Assembly: GCA_019162915.1 (NCBI GenBank) | Contig: JAFLKZ010000009.1 | Coordinates: 1-19,182 of the forward strand | Reading direction: 5' to 3' | DNA: 19,182 nt | Source of the DNA: Campylobacteraceae bacterium | GTDB taxonomy: Bacteria > Campylobacterota > Campylobacteria > Campylobacterales > Sulfurospirillaceae | Part shown: positions 1 to 6,995 of the stretch, one piece after another | Position numbering within the stretch: position 1 is the stretch's first letter | Layout: each line of letters starts with the position of its first letter | Program-made: the position numbers and the translations under genes | Notes under the pieces: model-generated | The model's database searches: none | The model's input: the letters and a program-made list of their open reading frames with translations, nothing else | What the model was told of the DNA's origin: nothing

Positions 1-1
1 A

Positions 2-502
2 ATAACACTTCCATCACAAGAACTCTTTAATGAAATTAACAAGTTTATTACTAATATTGGCTATAACATGCTCAATTACTATATCAATGATGATAGTTTG
101 CATTTGTTTATTCAAACAAAAGATGGTTTAGAAGAATTGTTACTTGATGATACTTTTTATACGAATCCTTTATATGAAGAGGCACTTTATATTCACAAAA
201 AAATAGTTGAGCGAGATTTTGACGTATTTGATGGACAAGATCCAATAGAAGTACTTAATAATATTGAAAAAAATGCTAAAAAAGGTGCTTATATTCAGCG
301 TTATAAAGGTCTTGGTGAGATGAACCCTGAACAACTTTGGGAAACAACTATGAATCCAGAAAATAGAAGATTGTTGCAAGTAAAAGTAGATGATGCAGAA
401 ATTGCAAGTGATACCTTTACCCTTTTCATGGGAGATGAAGTCGAACCTCGTAGAAAGTATATTCAAGACCATGCCAAAGATGTAAAACATTTGGACGTCT
501 AA
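2..502 (+). CDS. gyrB: DNA gyrase subunit B, C-terminal part (5' end outside window)
   Basis: The reading frame is open from base 2, so this is the last 166 residues of a longer protein. GyrB is the ATPase subunit of DNA gyrase, the type II topoisomerase that introduces negative supercoils. The visible part is the end of the TOPRIM region and the GyrB C-terminal domain. The diagnostic stretch is AYIQRYKGLGEMNPEQLWET, followed by a near-consensus MNPENRRLLQV and the tail TLFMGDEVEPRRKYI. The ATPase and transducer domains lie outside the window. The stop codon overlaps the next start by one base (TAATG), so the downstream EAL-like gene is probably translationally coupled to it. The family call is very secure. 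An internal ATG at 68 is not a start. Confidence 0.97.
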   Translation: MTLPSQELFNEINKFITNIGYNMLNYYINDDSLHLFIQTKDGLEELLLDDTFYTNPLYEEALYIHKKIVERDFDVFDGQDPIEVLNNIEKNAKKGAYIQRYKGLGEMNPEQLWETTMNPENRRLLQVKVDDAEIASDTFTLFMGDEVEPRRKYIQDHAKDVKHLDV

Positions 503-1917
503 TGCTCTATTCTGAAATTAAAGAGAGGGAAAATAGATTTATTATAGCGCTTAAAATCGTTTTTCCTTTCTTTATTTTGATAGTCATATTTTTTTATGCT
601 TTTACTATTTTTAATAATAATATTAATAATTTTGTCCTCTTAGTATTGCTTATTCCTATATATGTTTATTACATTTTTTATCTTATTTATAATGGTTATA
701 AAAGAACATTGATAGACTTTACGACAAAAGCATTTATAAGAAAAGAGATAGTTGCTAAAATAGCCAAAGTAAAAGATAAAAAAAATAATACGGTTATTCT
801 TTTACATGTAGACAATATTGCTGATATCAATGAGCGATATGGAATTTCAAATAGTGATCAATTACTTAAAAGTTTAACTCAAAAACTAGATGAATTTCTC
901 AAAAGTTATCGTTTTAAAAATATACCTATTGGAAGATTTGGAGGCGGTAATTTTCTTTTAGTTATTAAACACTCGAAGAAAGAGTTAACCCACTTATTGA
1001 CAATATTTTCAAAAGAGTTGAAAAATAAAGGTATTAACAATATAGAAGTGAAAATAGAATTTTCATTGATTGAAGCAGACTATGATCAAAACGTTAAAAA
1101 TACAATTGAACAACTTTTTATACTTTTAGCTGAAAATAAAAAAAGTGATCTTGAACTTCCTAATATTAAGCCAGATATCTTTGAACAGATTGTAGAGGAT
1201 GCACTAAAAAACAATCAAATATTTTTCAAGTATCAGCCTTCAATAAATGTTGAAACTCAAAAGATAGAAATTTTAGAGGTTTTAACAAAAATATATTCAA
1301 AAGAAAATGGTTCTTTATCAAAAGGACAAATTGAAAGAATAGTTAATTATGCTGGTCGTGAAAAAGATTTTGATGAAAAGATTTTCCCTATTTTGTTAGA
1401 TGAAATTTATCCATTATTAGATAAAAATATACTTTTTAGCATTGATATTTCGCCTGTCTCTTTACGAAATAATAGTTTTAAAGTCTATTTGCTCAATCTT
1501 TTTCGTCAAAAAAAAATTAATCCCAATCAATTTATTTTAGAAATCTCTGAAATAAATAGTTATGAAGATATGAATCGTTTTCGTGAAATTATTGTAAGTT
1601 ATAAAAAAGAAGGCTTCAAAATAGCACTGAGTAATTTTGGAGGAAACAATTGTAGTCTTGAGTACATTAAACACCTTCCCATAGATATGGTGAAATTTGA
1701 TATAGAATTTACGAAGAAGATAGAAGACGAGCGGCAAGGAAAAATTTTAGAGTTATATCTCGAGTTAGTTAAAACTTTACATGTAAAAAGTATGATAAAA
1801 TTTGCAGATAAAGAACTCCTTTTTGAAAAGATAAAAGCGTTGAAGCCTGATTTTATACAAGGGTTTTTTATCTCAAAACCAAAAAATTTAGAACAAATTG
1901 TAGGAGAATTAGAATGA
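502..1917 (+). CDS. Membrane-anchored degenerate GGDEF-EAL protein
   Basis: This 471-residue protein has two predicted N-terminal membrane helices (about residues 12-37 and 43-64), then a GGDEF-like domain (about 70-215) and an EAL-like domain (about 225-471). Both domains lack the expected catalytic residues. The GGDEF signature is RFGGGNF (145-151), and the usual metal-binding Asp region reads LHVDNIADIN. In the EAL domain the signature is EVL (259-261), the usual DDFG motif is SNFGGNN, and the usual AEGVE motif is KFADKE. It is therefore probably not an active diguanylate cyclase or phosphodiesterase. A c-di-GMP receptor or a protein-protein adaptor is more likely (inference). It sits in an operon between gyrB (1-nt overlap) and queF (ATGA overlap). 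Two copies of the TTTACATGTAAA palindrome lie in the gene. Confidence 0.88.
   Translation: MLYSEIKERENRFIIALKIVFPFFILIVIFFYAFTIFNNNINNFVLLVLLIPIYVYYIFYLIYNGYKRTLIDFTTKAFIRKEIVAKIAKVKDKKNNTVILLHVDNIADINERYGISNSDQLLKSLTQKLDEFLKSYRFKNIPIGRFGGGNFLLVIKHSKKELTHLLTIFSKELKNKGINNIEVKIEFSLIEADYDQNVKNTIEQLFILLAENKKSDLELPNIKPDIFEQIVEDALKNNQIFFKYQPSINVETQKIEILEVLTKIYSKENGSLSKGQIERIVNYAGREKDFDEKIFPILLDEIYPLLDKNILFSIDISPVSLRNNSFKVYLLNLFRQKKINPNQFILEISEINSYEDMNRFREIIVSYKKEGFKIALSNFGGNNCSLEYIKHLPIDMVKFDIEFTKKIEDERQGKILELYLELVKTLHVKSMIKFADKELLFEKIKALKPDFIQGFFISKPKNLEQIVGELE
801..810. repeat. TTTACATGTA palindrome copy in the GGDEF/EAL gene
   Basis: This copy carries 10 of the 12 bases of the dispersed palindrome TTTACATGTAAA. 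It encodes LHV within LLHVDN, at the place where active GGDEF domains carry a metal-binding Asp. Confidence 0.8.
1776..1787. repeat. TTTACATGTAAA palindrome copy in the GGDEF/EAL gene
   Basis: A full 12-base copy encoding LHVK in VKTLHVKSM. The position corresponds to the LGLK-type segment before the AEGVE motif of EAL domains. The palindrome therefore replaces family sequence of the same length and is not an extra insertion. Confidence 0.85.
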
Positions 1918-2309
1918 AATATGGTGAAGAAATTATCAATAAATTTGATGTAGAAAAAGATTTAGAAATATGGCCTAATAAAAACCAAAAAAATTATATG
2001 ATTAAACTCACTTTTCCTGAGTTTTGTTGTCTTTGCCCACGTAGCGGTTATCCTGATTTTGCCACTATCTATATAGATTATATTCCAGGAGAGTTTGTTG
2101 TTGAGCTAAAGGCGATTAAACTCTATATTAATAGCTTCATGACACGCCATGTTAGTCATGAAAACAGTGCTAATGAAATTTATGATATGTTAGTAGCAAA
2201 AATAAACCCTAAATGGCTCAAAGTTGTAGCAGATTTTAATCCACGTGGCAATGTTCATACCGTTATCGAAATCGATTCTAATGTTGTGGGTAAAGAAATA
2301 GGATGCTAA
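1914..2309 (+). CDS. queF: NADPH-dependent 7-cyano-7-deazaguanine (preQ0) reductase QueF
   Basis: QueF reduces the nitrile of preQ0 to the amine of preQ1 with NADPH, a cytoplasmic step in queuosine tRNA modification. The protein is 131 residues, the short single-domain (type I) size. The catalytic Cys is C41 in CPRSGYPDFA and the acid partner is D48. The substrate-binding pair H82-E83 sits in SHENS. The spacings C41-D48 and C41-H82 match Cys55-Asp62-His96-Glu97 of the Bacillus subtilis enzyme. The family motif VELKAIKLY is at 63-71. Compared with the common CPxTGQPDF signature this protein has Ser and Tyr in place of Thr and Gln. It overlaps the upstream gene by 4 nt and the downstream HD gene by 7 nt, so all are probably one transcript. 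Confidence 0.95.
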   Translation: MKYGEEIINKFDVEKDLEIWPNKNQKNYMIKLTFPEFCCLCPRSGYPDFATIYIDYIPGEFVVELKAIKLYINSFMTRHVSHENSANEIYDMLVAKINPKWLKVVADFNPRGNVHTVIEIDSNVVGKEIGC

Positions 2310-3514
2310 GTCCCAAACTTATTGAACAGTTCTTTGGCGCTGCTTCGATTCAAAGATGGAATGACTATCCAAGGATGGTTGAACTTGTAGAGCTTGATAA
2401 ACAAGCACATAAGTTTATCATTGCTTATTTTTTAGCCAAAATGGAAGTGAAAGATAGTGTCAATATGGTTTCTATGATAGAATCAGGAATTTTTGAATTT
2501 TTGCGTCGTGTCGTAGTAACAGATATCCGCCCTGATGTTTTTAGAAGAGCACTTCAAAAAAAAGAAAAAGAGATCAATACGTGGGTACTAGAGCAATTAT
2601 ATGATTCTTTGAGTGACATTGAAGAGGGCGCTTTTTATAAAAGATTTGAAACCTATCTGAACAATCCTACCATGTATAAAAAAGAGCGTTTTATCCTTAA
2701 AGCAGCTTCTTATATGGCAACCAAATGGGAATTTTCTATCGTTTATCAAACCAGTCAATTTTTGAACAATATCGATAGAGTCAAAGAAGCAGTTGATGAG
2801 GAAATCGAAGATTATTATGAGCTTATCGGCGTGCGCAAGATGGCGATGAATAAGAAAATTTCTAAAATTGTTGATTTAAGTGGAAGGCTTCGTTTTCAAA
2901 AGCGCTGGGCGCAAACACCTAGAATTCCTGAAACTTCAGTGTTAGGACATATGCTCATTGTGGCTATTTTGGGTTATTTTTATTCACTTTCTATTAAAGC
3001 ATGTGATATACGAGTAGAAAATAACTTTTTTTGTGCCCTTTTTCACGATTTTCCAGAGGCCTTAACGCGTGATATCATTAGCCCTGTTAAATACTCAGTG
3101 AGCGGTTTGGATGACATCATAAGTGAGTTTGAAATTAAATTGATTGAAGAAGAAATTTTACCTTATTTGCCTGAGAGTATTGTTCCTTCGTTTAAATATC
3201 TTTTAGGACTCTACGGTGACAATCAAAAAGATGAATTTTTAAATAAAATAAATCAAAATGGTATTGAAATTGTTAATGATTTAAGTGCGTATAATGAAGA
3301 TAAATATAATGCAATTGATGGATTAGCTCTTAAAAATTGTGACAGAATTTCAGCGTTTATTGAAGCGACACTTTCTATTTCTCATGGCGTAAAATCTAAA
3401 GAGTTATTGCAGGGAAGAAAATATATTAAAGAAAAACTCAAAGAAAATGGGCAAATGGGAAAAGTTAATTTTTATGAGTTAGCTTTGGAGATAGAAAATT
3501 ATTTGGGAGTTTAA
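2303..3514 (+). CDS. HD-domain phosphohydrolase (YfbR/HD_3-like)
   Basis: A 403-residue protein whose C-terminal half (about 195-360) is an HD metal-dependent phosphohydrolase domain. Metal ligands can be placed: H216 in TSVLGH, H248-D249 in ALFHDFPEALTRD, and D347 in KNCDRIS. The stretch HDFPEALTRDIISPVK resembles the YfbR group of deoxyribonucleoside 5'-monophosphatases (HDxxEvLTgDlxtPVK), but this protein is twice the size. Its N-terminal 190 residues, helical and without a motif I recognise, are extra. The substrate is unknown; a nucleotide role would fit its place after queF, but that is inference. It overlaps queF by 7 nt. Its stop codon is immediately followed by the terminator of the oppositely oriented SRP RNA gene. 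Confidence 0.85.
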   Translation: MLSPKLIEQFFGAASIQRWNDYPRMVELVELDKQAHKFIIAYFLAKMEVKDSVNMVSMIESGIFEFLRRVVVTDIRPDVFRRALQKKEKEINTWVLEQLYDSLSDIEEGAFYKRFETYLNNPTMYKKERFILKAASYMATKWEFSIVYQTSQFLNNIDRVKEAVDEEIEDYYELIGVRKMAMNKKISKIVDLSGRLRFQKRWAQTPRIPETSVLGHMLIVAILGYFYSLSIKACDIRVENNFFCALFHDFPEALTRDIISPVKYSVSGLDDIISEFEIKLIEEEILPYLPESIVPSFKYLLGLYGDNQKDEFLNKINQNGIEIVNDLSAYNEDKYNAIDGLALKNCDRISAFIEATLSISHGVKSKELLQGRKYIKEKLKENGQMGKVNFYELALEIENYLGV

Positions 3515-3517
3515 AAA
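3513..3517 (-). terminator. T-run terminating the SRP RNA, overlapping the HD gene stop codon
   Basis: The end stem of the SRP RNA (GAAGAGGG on the minus strand) is followed directly by TTTTTAA. This serves as an intrinsic terminator. The same bases hold the stop codon (3512-3514) of the opposing HD gene. Confidence 0.65.
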
Positions 3518-3621
3518 CCCTCTTCCAGATGACTGCGGCACACACCTAAAAAAAATGCTCTGCTGTGTTCCCACCCTGAAGCGATATTTTTAGTAGACAT
3601 TGCACAGGTCTAGAAGAAGGC
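3518..3621 (-). ncRNA. ffs: Signal recognition particle RNA, small bacterial type (4.5S-like)
   Basis: On the minus strand this is a hairpin RNA of about 104 nt. The apex reads CAGG-GTG-GGAA-CAC-AGCAG (minus-strand reading of 3560-3578). This is the conserved domain IV core of SRP RNA: a GGAA tetraloop on a GTG/CAC stem, flanked by the symmetric internal loop CAGG/AGCAG that binds Ffh. The apex lies near the middle, and the two ends pair (3518-3529 with 3609-3620, 10 of 12 positions), as in 4.5S RNA. A run of five T follows the 3' end on the minus strand (3517-3513). SRP RNA with Ffh targets ribosomes making membrane proteins to the inner membrane. Confidence 0.9.
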
Positions 3622-3628
3622 GAAACGT

Positions 3629-3634
3629 ATTTTA
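3629..3634 (-). promoter_or_regulatory. -10 element for the SRP RNA
   Basis: TAAAAT on the minus strand, in the context GGGTAAAATACG, lies about 7 bases before the predicted RNA start at 3621-3622. Upstream sequence is A/T-rich with no clear -35 box, as is common for sigma-70 promoters in Campylobacterota. Confidence 0.5.
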
Positions 3635-3661
3635 CCCGAAATTTCTTAAAAAAAGGCAACT

Positions 3662-4336
3662 ATGATAAATCCAAAAATTGAAGAGAGTTGGAAAGCAGTG
3701 TTATTGGATGAATTTCAAAAGCCTTATTTTGAAAAGTTGAAAATATTCTTACTCCACGAACAAAGTACGCAAATCATTTATCCTCAAAATAAAAATATTT
3801 TTAATGCTTTTAACTATACTCCTTTTGACAACGTAAAAGTGGTTATACTCGGACAAGACCCTTATCATGGGGCAGGACAAGCACATGGACTCTCTTTTTC
3901 AGTACAAGAAGGCATTGCTAATCCTCCTTCATTGCAAAATATTTTTAAAGAGTTAAGGGATGACATGCATTGCCCTCCTCCTCGAAATGGAAATCTCACA
4001 GCATGGGCGAAGCAAGGCGTTTTCTTGCTCAATACCGTTTTAACGGTGCGTGCTGGAGAAGCGTATTCTCATCGTAATCAAGGATGGGAAAACTTTACCA
4101 ATGCCATAATTAGCATATTAAGCACACAAAAAGAGCATTTGGTATTTATCCTTTGGGGCGCTCCTGCTGCTACAAAGGAGAGTTTGATAGACACTCAAAA
4201 ACATCTTATTTTAAAAGCGCCACATCCTTCCCCTCTTTCTTCATATCGTGGATTTTTTGGCTCAAAACCTTTTTCAAAAACCAATGAATATCTTACATGT
4301 AAAGGTTTAAAACCTATTGAGTGGTGTTTGGATTGA
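3662..4336 (+). CDS. ung: Uracil-DNA glycosylase, family 1
   Basis: Ung removes uracil from DNA arising by cytosine deamination or dUTP misincorporation, and starts base-excision repair. The 224-residue length is normal for the family. The water-activating motif GQDPYHG is at 64-70 (catalytic D66). N124 lies in LLNTVLTV. The minor-groove loop HPSPLSSYRGFFG starts at 188, with catalytic H188, and SKTNEYL follows. The start is supported by AAAAGG at 3651-3656, 5 nt before the ATG. It diverges from the SRP RNA gene and overlaps the start of mutY, so the two repair genes are co-expressed. A copy of the palindrome near the 3' end (4293-4302) encodes LTCK. Confidence 0.97.
   Translation: MINPKIEESWKAVLLDEFQKPYFEKLKIFLLHEQSTQIIYPQNKNIFNAFNYTPFDNVKVVILGQDPYHGAGQAHGLSFSVQEGIANPPSLQNIFKELRDDMHCPPPRNGNLTAWAKQGVFLLNTVLTVRAGEAYSHRNQGWENFTNAIISILSTQKEHLVFILWGAPAATKESLIDTQKHLILKAPHPSPLSSYRGFFGSKPFSKTNEYLTCKGLKPIEWCLD
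4293..4302. repeat. TTACATGTAA palindrome copy in ung
   Basis: A copy of the dispersed palindrome (10 central bases plus one more 3' A) encoding LTCK at residues 211-214. It falls in the variable C-terminal tail just after the conserved SKTNEYL. Confidence 0.8.
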
Positions 4337-5286
4337 GCCCACAAGAAAAGCTTTTTGAGTGGTATAACGCCTTTGGTCGTCACGACCTTCCATGGCGCAA
4401 TACGACCGATGCCTATCATATCTACCTCAGTGAAATTATGTTGCAACAAACTCAAGTAAAAACAGTAGTAGAACGGTTTTATTTTCCTTTTTTGAGCGCT
4501 TTTCCTACTTTGCAAGATGTAGCAAATGCCCATTTAGATGATGTCTTAAAAAAATGGGAAGGACTTGGTTACTACACAAGAGCGAGGAATCTTCATCACA
4601 CTGCGTTTACATGTAAAGGTATTTTGCCTCAAAGTGTGGAAGAGCTTATCGCGTTAAAAGGTATCGGCAAAAGTACGGCACATGCTATTTGTGTTTTTGC
4701 CTATCATCAAACTTTGCCTATTCTGGATGCTAATGTTAAACGCATTTTATGTCGTTTTTTTGGTTTACATGTAAGCAATGAAAAAGAGTTGTGGGAAAAG
4801 GCTTGGGAGCTTTTACATGTAAAGCACCCTTACGAACACAATCAAGCCATGATGGATTTGGGCTCTATGATTTGCACTGCAAAAAAACCTATGTGTGCCA
4901 AGTGTCCTTTACATGTAAAGTGTCTTGGTCAAAATGAGCCTGAAATGTATCGATTGCCAAAGAAAAAAGCTCCTGTTCCTGTGCGAAAAAAGATAGCGCT
5001 GGTGATGCAAAAAGAGGGAAAATTAGGGTTGGTTCAAAGAAAAGAGCGGTTACTTCATGGTTTATGGGGATTTGTGCAAATCGAAGAGTTACCAGCAAAA
5101 TATACTAAATTAGGAACGGTTCAGCACGTTTACACACATTTTAAACTTGAACTTGAAGTGCTTTTGTGTGAATCCATACAAGAAGTTGAGGGTTGGTTTG
5201 ATGTAGAGGAGATTGAAAAACTAGCAATCTCCACCGTAGATAAAAAAATATTAAAACTTTTTACTGCATCAATGCCTTACCAGTAG
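4321..5286 (+). CDS. mutY: A/G-specific adenine glycosylase
   Basis: MutY excises adenine mispaired with 8-oxoguanine or guanine. In order the protein shows DLPWR (22-26), SEIMLQQTQV with catalytic E38 (37-46), the helix-hairpin-helix ALKGIGKSTA (111-120), and LDANVKRIL with catalytic D136. The [4Fe-4S] loop is C-x6-C-x2-C-x5-C (C185, C192, C195, C201). The C-terminal third (about 218-321) is a NUDIX-like 8-oxoG recognition domain with HGLWGF. The numbering uses GTG 4321. TTG at 4333, overlapping the ung stop as TTGA, is an equally plausible start and fits the family N-terminus better. Four palindrome copies lie inside. The 3' end overlaps the converging acetate transporter gene by 26 bp. Confidence 0.96.
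   Translation: MVFGLSPQEKLFEWYNAFGRHDLPWRNTTDAYHIYLSEIMLQQTQVKTVVERFYFPFLSAFPTLQDVANAHLDDVLKKWEGLGYYTRARNLHHTAFTCKGILPQSVEELIALKGIGKSTAHAICVFAYHQTLPILDANVKRILCRFFGLHVSNEKELWEKAWELLHVKHPYEHNQAMMDLGSMICTAKKPMCAKCPLHVKCLGQNEPEMYRLPKKKAPVPVRKKIALVMQKEGKLGLVQRKERLLHGLWGFVQIEELPAKYTKLGTVQHVYTHFKLELEVLLCESIQEVEGWFDVEEIEKLAISTVDKKILKLFTASMPYQ
4606..4919. repeat. Cluster of four TTTACATGTAAA palindromes in mutY
   Basis: Copies are at 4606-4617 (FTCK), 4764-4774 (LHVS), 4812-4823 (LHVK) and 4908-4919 (LHVK). The last lies inside the iron-sulfur loop between C195 and C201 without changing the C-x5-C spacing. The palindrome thus replaces existing codons and does not lengthen the protein. Confidence 0.88.
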
Positions 5287-5875
5287 GTAAAACGACTCTG
5301 CCAAAGTGTGGATTTAAAACCGTAGCAGCGGAGAGGTAAAAAGAAAGTAGTGAAATCAAAAGTTCTGAATAAGCAGCAAGATGATGTCCAAATTCTGCTA
5401 GTGAACCCGTTGTAAGGATACTCAAAGAGAGTCCAATAAAAAGAAAATCGATAAGAACAAAAATACTAAAAAGTACTTTGTTATTTTTCATAGATCCAAA
5501 AGTCATAAACAGAGAAAAAATGAGATACCCGATAAAGGCATATCCTAGTTGTTTTGTATCGACAGACTTTGCTAATTCTGGGCCAAAAACTCCCATTTTA
5601 ATCAACCATGATGCCGCAACAGACCACCAAAAAAGAGCAAAAGCACCAAAAGCAGTTCCGCCAAAAACATTATTGCGTTTAAAATCTCCAATACAGCCAA
5701 ATAATTGAGCGCCTCCTCCTAAAAAGATTGCCCAAGGAATGATAAGCGATAAACCTTCAGTGACACCCATTTTTTGGGTAGAAGCAACTAAAGTTACCAT
5801 GGCAAGGCCAAAAAGAGCCAATGAGGAAGGATCTGCGGTTTCAACTTTTACAGTAGTTATGGGATGAGTAGACAT
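5261..5875 (-). CDS. Acetate uptake transporter, GPR1/FUN34/YaaH family (SatP-like)
   Basis: A 204-residue inner-membrane protein with six predicted helices (about residues 17-34, 43-60, 70-93, 109-127, 133-153 and 165-187). The family pattern is clear: an N-terminal DPSSLALFGLA in place of the usual NPAPLGL-type motif, then GGGAQLFGCIGDFKRNN-FGGTAFGAFALFWWS, and a C-terminal NPHFGRVVLPTG. Members such as E. coli SatP import acetate or succinate with protons. The start ATG is preceded by AGGAAT on the minus strand. The gene is single, with its own -10 sequence upstream. Its last codons overlap the 3' end of mutY on the opposite strand. Confidence 0.93.
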   Translation of the reverse strand: MSTHPITTVKVETADPSSLALFGLAMVTLVASTQKMGVTEGLSLIIPWAIFLGGGAQLFGCIGDFKRNNVFGGTAFGAFALFWWSVAASWLIKMGVFGPELAKSVDTKQLGYAFIGYLIFSLFMTFGSMKNNKVLFSIFVLIDFLFIGLSLSILTTGSLAEFGHHLAAYSELLISLLSFYLSAATVLNPHFGRVVLPTGKALMQ

Positions 5876-5931
5876 GAATAAATTCCTATGAGTTTAGATA
5901 ATTTTGAGGTCAATCACTATTTGAAGCCAAA

Positions 5932-5937
5932 ATTATA
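5932..5937 (-). promoter_or_regulatory. -10 element for the acetate transporter
   Basis: A perfect TATAAT on the minus strand in the context GTGTATAATTTTGG, about 57 bases before the start codon. It predicts a 5' leader of about 50 nt. Confidence 0.55.
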
Positions 5938-5992
5938 CACTATATTTCATGTCTATCGTATGACATCAGGCTAAGTCGTGGGAGATAAAAGC

Positions 5993-5998
5993 TATAAT
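5993..5998 (+). promoter_or_regulatory. -10 element for the NYN-domain gene
   Basis: A perfect TATAAT (context GCTATAATTTC) 29 bases before the ATG at 6028. With the element at 5932-5937 it makes the 152-bp gap a compact divergent promoter region. Confidence 0.55.
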
Positions 5999-6027
5999 TT
6001 CTATAAGATTTAGTGCAAGGAGTTTCC

Positions 6028-6798
6028 ATGAAAGATATTAACGAACAAAAAAGGATTGTTGTACTCATTGATGCGGATAATGCGCAACAAAGCAAATTAG
6101 AGCTTATTTTAGCAGAACTTGCGACCCATGGGCACATTGTTGTAAAGCGAGCTTACGGTGACTGGTCGAGTAATTATCTTAAAAATTGGAAAGATAGTCT
6201 CAATGAACTTGCCGTTCAACCCATTCAGCAGTTTGCTTATACGACAGGAAAAAATTCTACGGATGCTTCGATGATGATTGATGCGATGGATTTACTTTAT
6301 ACACAAAAATTTAATGCTTTTGCACTCGTTTCAAGTGACAGTGACTTTACCAAACTTGCTTCTAGGTTGAAAGAGTCTGAAATTTATGTGTTTGGATTTG
6401 GTGAGCACAAAACGCCTATCTCATTTAGAAATGCTTGTGATGATTTTATTTTCACTGAAAATCTCAAGTTTAATAATGAATTACAAGAAGAAGAATCTGA
6501 AGAAAAATCCACTAAAGAATCAACGGAAAACTCTCTCAAAGAGCTCATTAAAATCTTACATGTAGGCTTTGAAAAAACCCAAGATGAAGAAGGTTGGGCA
6601 AGTGTTTCAGCCGCAGGTCAATACATTAAACGCCAATATCCAGACTTTGATCCAAGAACCTACGGCTCAAGTAAAATGACCTCACTCTTAGCAAAACTTA
6701 AAGAACATTTTGAAATGAAACGTTACCCTGGAAAAGGAACCACCACAATCGTGGATTATCGCCCCGTAGCGAAAAAGAGTACCGTGAAGAAACGGTAA
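6028..6798 (+). CDS. NYN-domain putative nuclease with C-terminal LOTUS (OST-HTH) domain
   Basis: A 256-residue protein. The N-terminal NYN/PIN-fold domain (about 8-147, LabA/DUF88 group) has the acidic residues of the family: D15 and D17 in LIDADN, D79 in NSTDASM, and D104 and D106 in VSSDSDFTKL. An acidic linker (151-168) leads to a LOTUS/OST-HTH domain (about 168-245; GWASVSAAGQYI and DPRTYGSSKMTSLL), a winged-helix fold known to bind RNA. The likely role is RNA cleavage or RNA turnover, by family. The ATG at 6028 was chosen over the GTG at 6013 because AAGGAG (6017-6022) sits 5 nt before it. It carries a palindrome copy (LHVG). It is followed directly by the tRNA-Ser promoter. Confidence 0.9.
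   Translation: MKDINEQKRIVVLIDADNAQQSKLELILAELATHGHIVVKRAYGDWSSNYLKNWKDSLNELAVQPIQQFAYTTGKNSTDASMMIDAMDLLYTQKFNAFALVSSDSDFTKLASRLKESEIYVFGFGEHKTPISFRNACDDFIFTENLKFNNELQEEESEEKSTKESTENSLKELIKILHVGFEKTQDEEGWASVSAAGQYIKRQYPDFDPRTYGSSKMTSLLAKLKEHFEMKRYPGKGTTTIVDYRPVAKKSTVKKR
6556..6564. repeat. TTACATGTA palindrome copy in the NYN-LOTUS gene
   Basis: The 9-base core encodes LHV in KILHVGFE at the start of the LOTUS domain. It is the last copy before an 8.8-kb stretch without any. Confidence 0.7.
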
Positions 6799-6802
6799 TA
6801 AA

Positions 6803-6832
6803 ATGACAGTTTAAGCCATTTTTGACTACAAT
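6803..6832 (+). promoter_or_regulatory. Promoter of tRNA-Ser
   Basis: ATGACA (6803-6808) and TACAAT (6827-6832) are separated by 18 bases. This predicts a start near 6839, about 10 bases before the mature tRNA. Confidence 0.45.
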
Positions 6833-6848
6833 CTTTTTCTACAAAATT

Positions 6849-6936
6849 GGGCAGATGGGAGAGTGGTTTAATCCAGTCGCCTGGAACGCGGCCGTGGGGC
6901 AACTCACCGGGGGTTCGAATCCCCCTCTGCCCGCCA
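6849..6936 (+). tRNA. tRNA-Ser (anticodon GGA)
   Basis: The cloverleaf can be drawn in full. The 7-bp acceptor stem is GGGCAGA (6849-6855) with TCTGCCC (6926-6932), discriminator G6933, and an encoded CCA (6934-6936). The D arm has GGA/TCC. The anticodon stem is GTCGC/GCGGC with loop CTGGAAC, giving anticodon GGA (6883-6885), which reads UCC and UCU. A long class II variable arm follows, then the T arm GGGGG-TTCGAAT-CCCCC. The long variable arm and anticodon together identify serine. Its 3' end is the likely integration site of the downstream island. Confidence 0.97.
6911..6936 (+). other. Probable attachment site (attL) at the tRNA-Ser 3' end
   Basis: A tyrosine integrase gene begins 62 bases after the tRNA and reads away from it. 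This is the usual layout of an island integrated into the 3' half of a tRNA gene. The tRNA is intact, as expected when the element restores the sequence it cuts. I see no second copy of the tRNA 3' end in the window, so the core length is not determined and attR must lie beyond base 19182. Confidence 0.5.
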
Positions 6937-6995
6937 TTTCATCAAAATCCCCTAAAATAGGCACTTCCAAAGCATTATCTTCCCTGCCTGCCTTG

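Noticed and set aside
3560..3640. SRP-like RNA on the plus strand, based on CAGGTC...GAAGAAGG
   Set aside because: The plus strand lacks a proper GGAA tetraloop and AGCAG loop. The minus strand has both, with the apex in the middle and paired ends, so the gene is on the minus strand.
6780..6797. TACCGT/ACGGTA hairpin at the end of the NYN-LOTUS gene as a terminator
   Set aside because: The stem is only 6 bp, lies within the last codons, and has no T-run after it.
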